Assembly: GCA_021299565.1 (NCBI GenBank)
Contig: JAJTHA010000234.1
Location: 1-7,037 of the forward strand
Length of the DNA: 7,037 nucleotides
Direction: 5' to 3'
From: Candidatus Caenarcanales bacterium
Lineage (GTDB): Bacteria; Cyanobacteriota; Vampirovibrionia; LMEP-6097
Below the pieces are notes generated by a model. It ran no database searches. It was not told the origin of the DNA and saw only the letters and a list, made by a program, of their open reading frames with translations. Below are positions 1-6,073 of this stretch, one piece after another. Position 1 is the stretch's first letter. Every line of letters begins with the position of its first letter. The translations under genes and the position numbers were made by a program.

Positions 1-32
1 CACGCAGGATTTGATAGTTATTGGCATAGAGC

Positions 33-62
33 GCAAAAACGACATGCCCATGTCGTTTTTGC
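33..62. terminator. Bidirectional Rho-independent terminator-like hairpin
   Basis: A perfect 13-bp inverted repeat (GCAAAAACGACAT, positions 33-45, with ATGTCGTTTTTGC, positions 50-62) surrounds the four-base loop GCCC. The inner six pairs are mixed GC/AT. The outer part is five A:T pairs, so each strand reads a stem followed by a T tract, as in a bidirectional intrinsic terminator. It lies about 200 bases beyond the pilT stop, so it could end the minus-strand astB-pheT-pilT transcript. It could equally end a plus-strand transcript coming from left of the window. A second small hairpin, ACCC-TTCG-GGGT at 64-75, follows it, and a run of seven T lies at 94-100. The hairpin is visible in the sequence; its terminator role is inferred. 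Confidence 0.7.
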
Positions 63-134
63 TACCCTTCGGGGTCGGGTCTTAAATTAGCCATTTTTTT
101 ATAGTTTTCTTATAGTTGAGATTTTGCATCGTGG

Positions 135-170
135 ATCCTGACGTCGTGGACTTCGTCCACTCCTCAGGAT
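135..170. repeat. Compound intergenic palindrome (GTCATCCTGAGG type)
   Basis: Outer arms ATCCTGA (135-141) and TCAGGAT (164-170) flank an inner perfect hairpin GTGGAC-TTC-GTCCAC (146-160). A GACGTC palindrome sits at 140-145. Read on the minus strand the element begins CGTCATCCTGAGGAG. That resembles the widespread intergenic palindromes of the form GTCATCCTGAG...GGATC found in multiple copies in many bacterial genomes. It is visibly richer in GC than its surroundings. It is probably a member of a dispersed REP-like or MITE-like repeat family, but copy number cannot be seen from one window. It lies in the 3' flank of pilT and would fold in that transcript if transcription reads through. Confidence 0.55.
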
Positions 171-191
171 GACGAAAAAAATATCAAAGCA

Positions 192-256
192 GCCTGCAAG
201 GCAATATTCGCGAAGCGAATCAAAACTGCGCAGCGCAATAACCTGGCGCAGCCAGG
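192..256. repeat. Cluster of four short tight-loop hairpins downstream of pilT
   Basis: Four consecutive small inverted repeats occur within 65 bases: GCCT-GCA-AGGC (192-202), ATTCGC-GAA-GCGAAT (206-220), TGCGC-A-GCGCA (227-237) and CCTGGC-GCA-GCCAGG (242-256). The last lies five bases beyond the pilT stop codon. Three have triloops (GCA or GAA on the plus strand), as does the inner hairpin at 146-160. A run of seven T on the minus strand (181-175) follows the last hairpin of the series in the pilT direction by about ten bases, which is too far for a canonical terminator. The cluster may protect the mRNA 3' end, attenuate transcription or belong to the neighbouring repeat element. These roles are inferences. 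Confidence 0.55.
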
Positions 257-261
257 AAATA

Positions 262-1332
262 TCACTCAGCACCAATAACATCAGAACCAATCAAATTACG
301 TAATTGATCCACTTTAGAGCTACGAGCCAGTACTTCTTCTATACGAACTGATCCTTGCTTGTAAAGCTCCGCCAAAGAAGACTCAAGCGTCTGCATTCCT
401 TCTTTGCGTCCTGTTTGGATAGCTGAATATATTTGAGAAGTTTTACCTTCACGAATCAAGTTTGCAATAGCCGGAGTAACAACCATGATTTCCATAGCCA
501 TTGATCTACCTTTGCCATCTTTTTTCGGCAGAAGAGTTTGGGATAAAACTGCTTTGAGTGAATTGGATAATTGTATTCTAATTTGCGTTTGCTGCTCAGG
601 CGGAAATACATCTATAAGTCTATCGATTGTAGTTGCGGCAGAACTTGTGTGCAATGTACCAAATACTAAGTGACCAGTCTCAGCTGCAGTAACAGCCAGA
701 GATATAGTTTCAAGATCTCTCATTTCACCGATAAGGATCACGTCAGGATCTTCTCTTAGTGCTGATCTTAGAGCCGCGCTGAAACTATGTGTGTCATTTC
801 CAACTTCTCTTTGGTTGATAAGAGATTTTTTGGATCTATGAACAAACTCAATAGGATCTTCAATCGTAAGAATATGTTCTGCTCTATGAGTATTGATCCA
901 GTCGACAATTGCAGCAAGAGTTGTAGATTTACCTGAACCAGTAGGTCCAGTTACCAAAACCAATCCACGAGGCATTTGTGCGATTGTTTTGGTTGTTGCT
1001 GGTAATCCTAATTGTTCTAATGTTGGAATTTTTTCGGAGATGGTTCTAAGAGCCGCTGCGTAGCCAACTCTATCCTTAAAAATATTTATCCTGAATCTTC
1101 CGACTCCATCAAGCCCGTAAGCAAGATCTATTTCTTTGGTGCTTTCAAGAATTTCTTGCTGGTGCTTACTTAGAAACGCATAGCAAACAGCTTTCACTTG
1201 CTCTAAATTAAACGGGGCAAACTCTGTTCTTTGCAAAACACCATTGATTCTCAGAATTGGAGGCTCGTTTGTTGCAATATGCAAGTCACTTGCTCCGTTA
1301 TCAACTACTAGTTTAAGTAATTTATCTATCAT
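262..1332 (-). CDS. pilT: Type IV pilus retraction ATPase PilT
   Basis: PilT is the cytoplasmic hexameric ATPase that drives depolymerisation of the pilin fibre, giving pilus retraction, twitching motility and often DNA uptake. The 356-residue length is normal for the family. Visible signatures are the N-terminal ASDLHI (14-19), Walker A GPTGSGKST (129-137), the Asp box TIEDPIE (156-162), Walker B DPDVILIGEMRD (195-206) with likely catalytic Glu203, the His box GHLVFGTLHT (220-229) and the AIxNLIRE motif (288-295). That last motif separates PilT from the extension ATPase PilB and is needed for retraction in characterised homologues. The C-terminal half reads like cyanobacterial-type PilT. It starts with ATG 16 bp after the preceding membrane-protein gene and is the last gene of the minus-strand block. 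No pilB, pilC or pilin gene is in the window. Confidence 0.96.
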   Translation of the reverse strand: MIDKLLKLVVDNGASDLHIATNEPPILRINGVLQRTEFAPFNLEQVKAVCYAFLSKHQQEILESTKEIDLAYGLDGVGRFRINIFKDRVGYAAALRTISEKIPTLEQLGLPATTKTIAQMPRGLVLVTGPTGSGKSTTLAAIVDWINTHRAEHILTIEDPIEFVHRSKKSLINQREVGNDTHSFSAALRSALREDPDVILIGEMRDLETISLAVTAAETGHLVFGTLHTSSAATTIDRLIDVFPPEQQTQIRIQLSNSLKAVLSQTLLPKKDGKGRSMAMEIMVVTPAIANLIREGKTSQIYSAIQTGRKEGMQTLESSLAELYKQGSVRIEEVLARSSKVDQLRNLIGSDVIGAE

Positions 1333-1342
1333 AAAACTTTTA

Positions 1343-1350
1343 TTCCCTTT
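1343..1350 (-). promoter_or_regulatory. Probable ribosome binding site of pilT
   Basis: On the minus strand AAAGGGAA overlaps the TAA stop of the upstream gene (1351-1349) and lies about 12 bases before the pilT ATG. It is the only purine-rich Shine-Dalgarno-like stretch before any gene start in this block. The spacing is slightly long, so the call is tentative. Its overlap with the upstream stop would allow terminating ribosomes to re-initiate on pilT. Confidence 0.4.
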
Positions 1351-2308
1351 ATCCTTCTACCTGGCTCTCTAGGTCTTTTAGGCTACTAATCACTTTATAG
1401 ATAGTTTCCATCAATATTCCAGGATCAGCTAAATCTGTTTGTAACAAAATAAAATTGCCTCTATATTTTGCGACTATGTACCAATATTTATCATCGTTAA
1501 ATAAAAACTGACATAGGGCTTTCATACCAAGCTGAACAGAGGCTAAATTATTTTTGTTGAAAATTGCAATTAGATTTTGCTTGTCATATCCTTGCCAGTT
1601 CAGTACGCTATCTTCTAGTGTTTGACCGTTTCTATTGAGGCATTGAGCGCCCGTGATATCTTCACAAAGATTCTCGAGAACCGCGTTTTCTATGTTATCG
1701 AGTTTTTCATCTTGATTATCACTGATGTTTTTTTCATCAAGATAGATATTAAACAGTGCTTGCATTTCTGTTTCAGGTTCTTTTTTAGCAGTCATAGTTT
1801 GTTGTTGATTTGTTGGATTATGTTTGGGTTTATTGTCAAATTGTGCTTCAAAATTTGCGCCAGTTTGATATTGATTCTCAATATGGTTTGCTGTTTCGTT
1901 TTGAAGCTCTGTATTTCTTTTTGTGAACCTGATATAAAATAAAGCGGCAATTAAATTAAGCATCAAAACAGCAATGATATTAGTATTGATCATCATAGGC
2001 ACTATTCCATAAAACTTAGTAAAAGCCAGGAGTTTATTGGAATCAGGAAAAGGTATAAAAGCAATAATTGCAAAACAAAAAGCGATGAAGCAAAGATACT
2101 TGGAGCAGATACCACAAATTTCAACTAGTCGATGTTTTGGAAATGCAGCTAAAACAACCAAGAATACAATTGCCACTTGACCAAGTATCAAACTAATAAG
2201 TGGTGTCTCTAAATTTGATCGCGTCAAAAACAAAACAGGTATCGTTAAGCCAACTGATAACAAAATGGCAAGAATAGTGTTTTTGATAGGGATCTCAGAC
2301 TGCAACAC
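1349..2308 (-). CDS. Four-helix membrane protein with probable Roadblock/LC7-like C-terminal domain
   Basis: I do not recognise a named family for the whole 319-residue protein. Hydrophobic segments at about 10-28, 36-56, 68-86 and 104-127 predict four membrane helices, followed by the basic stretch FTKRN. Residues 130-205 are a polar, Asn/Gln/Glu-rich linker. Residues 206-314 read as an alpha/beta domain: a helix, a strand-turn GAQCLNRNGQTL, a long helix, a strand pair (KYWYIVAKYRGNFILLQTD) and a final helix beginning DPGILMETIYKVISSL. This order and the GxxxxxxxGxxL opening fit Roadblock/LC7 (MglB-like) domains, which bind small GTPases; the assignment is by eye. The start is GTG and overlaps the pheT stop by 14 bp, suggesting translational coupling; no Shine-Dalgarno is evident. 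The pilT gene follows after 16 bp, so a link to pilus retraction is plausible but inferred. Confidence 0.75.
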   Translation of the reverse strand: MLQSEIPIKNTILAILLSVGLTIPVLFLTRSNLETPLISLILGQVAIVFLVVLAAFPKHRLVEICGICSKYLCFIAFCFAIIAFIPFPDSNKLLAFTKFYGIVPMMINTNIIAVLMLNLIAALFYIRFTKRNTELQNETANHIENQYQTGANFEAQFDNKPKHNPTNQQQTMTAKKEPETEMQALFNIYLDEKNISDNQDEKLDNIENAVLENLCEDITGAQCLNRNGQTLEDSVLNWQGYDKQNLIAIFNKNNLASVQLGMKALCQFLFNDDKYWYIVAKYRGNFILLQTDLADPGILMETIYKVISSLKDLESQVEG

Positions 2309-4745
2309 TTCTAAATGTAACGCTAAGTTCTTTTTCTAGCAAGGACTTTAGTTTATTAACTTCAGTGTCAATCTCTTCACCACTAAGTGTTAATTCTTTT
2401 GATTGCCATTTAAGACGCATGCTCAAGCTTGTTAATTCATCAGAAATTTTATAAGTACTAATTAATTTGATGCTTTGTAAACTAGACGAAGAATTTTTAG
2501 AAATCATATTATGTATATCTTGATAGTCGCATTTGCAATCAGCAGTAATATCTCTTTCAATGATCGGATTAAATGAAAGTTCTTGCATTGAAAGGTTTTT
2601 ATTTGTTGGGATTTTAAGCTCAAGTAAATATGTTTGATGATCAAGATCCCATTCTTTACTTAGACTAGGATGGATTTTAGAAATTTGCCCTAGTGGTTTT
2701 TTACGTTGATCCAAAATCAAGGCAGATATGCTCGGATGTCGTGAGTTTTGTTGGCTTTCTATTTTTTTTAGTTCGCAATCATCAAGTAAATTTTCAATGA
2801 TATTTTTAAATTCATAAAAAATTGCTTCATCGATTTTGTTTTGGTTCCATCTCTTGTTTGGATTGCTATAAATAGCAGCAATCATGAGGTTTTCATTGGT
2901 TTTGTTATGGCTATAACCATAAATTTTGCCTATCTCAAAAAGCTTGATCTCTTCGCTTTTGTCGTAGGCATAATTGCGACTTGCCGCTTGTATCAAACCT
3001 GGTAATAATGATTGTCTTAGTGATCTATGCTCTTGTGAGAGTGGATTGTCCATCTCTATATTCTCACCATTTATGTTCGTGCTTATCTCATTAAGTTCTT
3101 TGTTGAGATTTTCCAGGCTTTCACCGATTAGGCTGCTCAAAATTACTTGTGAATAACCATTTGCCAAGAAGATATTTTTACTCTTGTTTATTTTGGCTTT
3201 TGTGCTCGCACACTCTTTGATAACTTGATTATCGATGTCATTGGAAATCAATCTAGGAGCTTGTTTGGCAATGGAGTCATAACCTATGAGCCTTGCTATT
3301 TCTTCAACTAAATCGATTTCTCTTGTGAGATCTTTCGCTCTATAACTTGGGATGCTGTAGTTATTGTTAGATATTTTTTTGATAGATAATGATTCTAGAA
3401 TTTTGTCGATTTGTGCTGAATCAATGTCTTTGCCAAGATATCTTTTGATATTCGCAGGATTTAATTCTATATTTGTAGTTTTCAACTCATCGTTGCCCGC
3501 CATCATTATTTGACCTACAACGATCTTTTCGTTTGGATTATCGCAAGCGATTTCGCTTAGTATTTCAACTGCTCTGATTAAAGCTGTTTTAGCAAGGCTT
3601 TTATCAACGCCTCTTTCAAAGCGTCTTTTAGACTCGGATTCAACTCCTGCTGTTCTTGAACTTTTACGAATAACAGCTGGATTAAATACCGCTACTTCTA
3701 TAGTAATGTTTTTGCTTGTATCACTTATAGAATTGTTTTTGCCTCCCATGACACCAGCGAGGGAAACAGCTTCTTTGTCATCTGCAATCACTAGATTGCT
3801 TTCATTTAGTTCATGAACCCTATCTTCAAGTGTTAGTAATTGTTCTCCTGCTTTTGCGCGTCTGACTTTGAGGCTTTTACCGCTTAGTTTGTCTGTGTCA
3901 TAACAATGCATTGGTTGCCCAAGCTCCATCAAAAGATAATTTGAAACATCAACCAAATTATTTATAGCTTTCATTCCGGATGCTTTGAGTCTTTTTTGAA
4001 GCCATTCTGGTGAAGCTTTAAGGCTTAGATTTTTGATGCTACAGGTGTAGAACAATTCACAATCTTCTAAATCCTCTATCTCTGGTTTAATCGGCGAATA
4101 GTTGTCATCTTTTGTGATATTTTTATTTGTGTCAAATTCATTTTTGTAAATATTATATTTCAGACTTTTGTTAGTAATAGCCGCTAATTCTCTTGCTTGA
4201 CCATAAACTGATAAAGCATCTCCACGATTGCTTCTTGCTCCAATATCAAAAACATAATCTGCTTTTAGTCCTAGTACTTCATTCATGCTAGTGCCGAGAG
4301 GAAAATTATAATTATCCATTATCAATATTCCGTCTTCACCTTCTAGTCCCATTTCGCCAGCAGAACAAAGCATGCCATTGCTTTCAACGCCTCTAATTTT
4401 GGATTTTTTGATTTCAAAACTTGACGCATCGCTACGACTCAATACTTGAGCACCTATTAGAGCAACTGGTACTTGCTGACCTACTGCAATGTTTTTGGCT
4501 CCGCATACTATTTGTAAAATATCTTTGTCGTTAACTTGAGTTTTGGTGACTTGTAATTTATCAGCATCCGGGTGTTTTGCTATTTCTAGAATTTTGCCAA
4601 GAACAATTTTGCTATCAAGCAATTTGACTGTTGATTCAAGGTCTTCTACTTCAAATGCTTGCATTGTGTAAATTTCTCTTAATTCATTTACATCAAGATC
4701 TTTTATATCTATAAAATCATTTAACCACTCGAGGGAAAGCTTCAT
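2295..4745 (-). CDS. pheT: Phenylalanine--tRNA ligase beta subunit
   Basis: PheT forms the alpha2-beta2 phenylalanyl-tRNA synthetase with PheS in the cytoplasm. The beta subunit binds tRNA(Phe) and hydrolyses mischarged Tyr-tRNA(Phe). At 816 residues it is full length. Visible parts in order: the N-terminal MKLSLEWLNDFI, the EMAP-like tRNA-binding domain at about 45-155 (AKHPDADKLQVTK, KIRGVESNGMLCSAGEMGL), the B3/B4 editing region at about 225-400 (NNLVDVSNYLLMELGQPMH, KRRFERGVD), the B5 domain at about 420-495 (SYRAKDLTREIDLVEEIARLI), the catalytic-like core at about 505-710 (NPLSQEHRSLRQSLLPGLI, LFEIGKIY) and the C-terminal anticodon-binding FDX-ACB domain at about 722-815. The ATG start matches the family N-terminus but has no Shine-Dalgarno. 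pheS, usually the partner directly upstream, is absent; astB precedes it by 19 bp. Confidence 0.97.
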   Translation of the reverse strand: MKLSLEWLNDFIDIKDLDVNELREIYTMQAFEVEDLESTVKLLDSKIVLGKILEIAKHPDADKLQVTKTQVNDKDILQIVCGAKNIAVGQQVPVALIGAQVLSRSDASSFEIKKSKIRGVESNGMLCSAGEMGLEGEDGILIMDNYNFPLGTSMNEVLGLKADYVFDIGARSNRGDALSVYGQARELAAITNKSLKYNIYKNEFDTNKNITKDDNYSPIKPEIEDLEDCELFYTCSIKNLSLKASPEWLQKRLKASGMKAINNLVDVSNYLLMELGQPMHCYDTDKLSGKSLKVRRAKAGEQLLTLEDRVHELNESNLVIADDKEAVSLAGVMGGKNNSISDTSKNITIEVAVFNPAVIRKSSRTAGVESESKRRFERGVDKSLAKTALIRAVEILSEIACDNPNEKIVVGQIMMAGNDELKTTNIELNPANIKRYLGKDIDSAQIDKILESLSIKKISNNNYSIPSYRAKDLTREIDLVEEIARLIGYDSIAKQAPRLISNDIDNQVIKECASTKAKINKSKNIFLANGYSQVILSSLIGESLENLNKELNEISTNINGENIEMDNPLSQEHRSLRQSLLPGLIQAASRNYAYDKSEEIKLFEIGKIYGYSHNKTNENLMIAAIYSNPNKRWNQNKIDEAIFYEFKNIIENLLDDCELKKIESQQNSRHPSISALILDQRKKPLGQISKIHPSLSKEWDLDHQTYLLELKIPTNKNLSMQELSFNPIIERDITADCKCDYQDIHNMISKNSSSSLQSIKLISTYKISDELTSLSMRLKWQSKELTLSGEEIDTEVNKLKSLLEKELSVTFRSVAV

Positions 4746-4764
4746 AGCTTTGATTTTAACATAG

Positions 4765-6054
4765 CTAAACTAAAGGACTATTCGCAAAAATATTCTTTAG
4801 CTGCTGTAAAAATTCAATATCCAGGAAATTTTCGATAATTAAAGTTTCTGGATAGTATCTATTTATCCACTGTTCAAGTCCTTCGATAATTTCTTCATTA
4901 AGCAAAACCCCTGGAGCTAAATTATTGATTTCATCATCATTCAAAACCAATCTAAGTCTAAGGCAAGCTGGTCCACCACCATTTTGCATGCTTTCTTTTA
5001 GGCTCAAGAATTCTACATCTTGAATTGGGCAATTTGGGTCTTTAACAAGTTTTAGGATAAAGCTATAAACTTTTGGATTTTCTTTGCATTCAGAGGGAGC
5101 AATTAGAGTCATTTGATCAGCTTCTCCAATAATTTGAGAATTAAATAAATAACTTTTCACCGCATCTTCTAAGCTGATCTCAGTTTCTTTTACCAAGCTG
5201 AACTTCAGGGGGGATTTATTGATTTCAAAAAACTTATCGCTTAATTGATTGAGAAATTCATTTTGATTTTCAAAGGCTTTTTCGTGAAGCAAAAAATAAT
5301 CAAGATTTGCCGTGCTGATCACATCATTATGAAAAACTCCTGAGTTGATAGCTTCTTTACTTTGTTGAACAAAAAAAACATTCTCTAGTGAGTGGCTATT
5401 GGCAATTGATTTGCAGGCTTGAAAACTTTGTCTTGCAGGCAAAATAAAATTATTTTTTTCAGAATCTTCTTTGTATCCATATACAAAAACTTCTATCCCT
5501 TTAGACGAATGCTTTAATGCAAAACGATTATGATTGGCTGCGCCTTCGTCTGGATGAATTTCTAGTGCCGGATGAATTTTAATTGATGGGCTGTTCGCAA
5601 ATGCTTTTTGAAAAAACTTATAATTATGTTTAGCTTCATGTTTGCGATGTTCGTTCGAAAGCAAATTAGCGATAGTGATTGAGCTTCTGGCGTTATTGCA
5701 ATCTTGTGCTGGACTAAACGTAGCCGCGTTTGCTGTCCACATGCTTGAGGAGCTAAAAATTTTTCTTAGTAACTGAGGGTCTCTGTCATAGATTTTTTGG
5801 ATATCATCTTTAAGATCTTTGATTTGATAGTAATGCAAGATCTCCTCACTAAATCTATTTTGTGGTGGGATAATAGCTTCTTTGAAACTTAATCGATATA
5901 ATCTTTTGATTTTATCTAGGCATTGTAAAGCTGCTTGCTTAGGATTTGAGCTTTTGCCTGCGTGAGTCTTTGAGGCAAGATTCCCCTCAGCTAATCCTGA
6001 GAACATATGAGTAGGACCAGCGATACCTTCAAAATTTAGCTCATGATAGTTCAC
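4765..6054 (-). CDS. astB: N-succinylarginine dihydrolase (AstB family)
   Basis: AstB converts N2-succinyl-L-arginine to N2-succinyl-L-ornithine, two NH3 and CO2, the second step of the arginine succinyltransferase (AST) catabolic pathway. The fold is that of the pentein (guanidino-group-modifying) superfamily. Family motifs are clear: FEGIAGPTH (8-16), SSMWTANAATFSPAQDCNN (103-121), HPDEGAANHNR (167-177), GVFHNDVI (239-246) and MQNGGGPACLRLRL (356-369). The catalytic triad aligns to Glu170, His242 and Cys364, so the enzyme should be active. It has 429 residues against about 447 in E. coli. GTG is the only usable start: an in-frame TAA lies four codons upstream at 6066-6064, and MNYHELNFEG matches the family N-terminus. 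No Shine-Dalgarno is present. None of astA, astC, astD or astE is in view, so the physiological substrate could differ. Confidence 0.93.
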   Translation of the reverse strand: MNYHELNFEGIAGPTHMFSGLAEGNLASKTHAGKSSNPKQAALQCLDKIKRLYRLSFKEAIIPPQNRFSEEILHYYQIKDLKDDIQKIYDRDPQLLRKIFSSSSMWTANAATFSPAQDCNNARSSITIANLLSNEHRKHEAKHNYKFFQKAFANSPSIKIHPALEIHPDEGAANHNRFALKHSSKGIEVFVYGYKEDSEKNNFILPARQSFQACKSIANSHSLENVFFVQQSKEAINSGVFHNDVISTANLDYFLLHEKAFENQNEFLNQLSDKFFEINKSPLKFSLVKETEISLEDAVKSYLFNSQIIGEADQMTLIAPSECKENPKVYSFILKLVKDPNCPIQDVEFLSLKESMQNGGGPACLRLRLVLNDDEINNLAPGVLLNEEIIEGLEQWINRYYPETLIIENFLDIEFLQQLKNIFANSPLV

Positions 6055-6072
6055 ATTGTAATATTACTATGT
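6053..6072. promoter_or_regulatory. Palindromic divergent promoter/operator between astB and nth
   Basis: The 19 bp between the divergent astB and nth start codons lie within a near-perfect palindrome: core GTAATATTAC (6058-6067), arms ACAT and ATGT, and one mismatched pair (6057/6068). Each strand carries TAATAT (plus 6059-6064, minus 6066-6061), a reasonable -10 hexamer. Each would start RNA within a few bases of the corresponding start codon, giving leaderless or nearly leaderless mRNAs. No convincing -35 element is seen. The sequence is visible; the promoter or operator role is inferred, because the promoters have nowhere else to lie except inside the opposite gene. Confidence 0.5.
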
Positions 6073-6073
6073 A

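Noticed and set aside
1..90. Plus-strand frame 1 open from the left edge to a TAG at 88-90 (about 29 residues)
   Set aside because: It runs through the terminator-like hairpin and shows no recognisable domain. It could be a gene tail, but 29 residues from the edge are too few to support a call.
99..290. Minus-strand open frame of 63 codons across the hairpin cluster and the pilT end
   Set aside because: It overlaps the real pilT 3' end in another frame and is composed largely of palindromic repeat sequence; no family resemblance.
485..673. Plus-strand open frame of 62 codons within pilT
   Set aside because: It is antisense to conserved PilT coding sequence (Walker B to C-terminal region) and has no independent support.
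1622..1942. Plus-strand open frame of 106 codons, hydrophobic, antisense to the Roadblock-like gene
   Set aside because: Its hydrophobic, Phe/Ile/Cys-rich composition is what the complement of the Asn/Gln/Glu/Lys-rich linker would give; no start signal or family.
2974..3156. Plus-strand open frame of 60 codons within pheT
   Set aside because: It is antisense to the conserved PheT catalytic-like core; a shadow frame.
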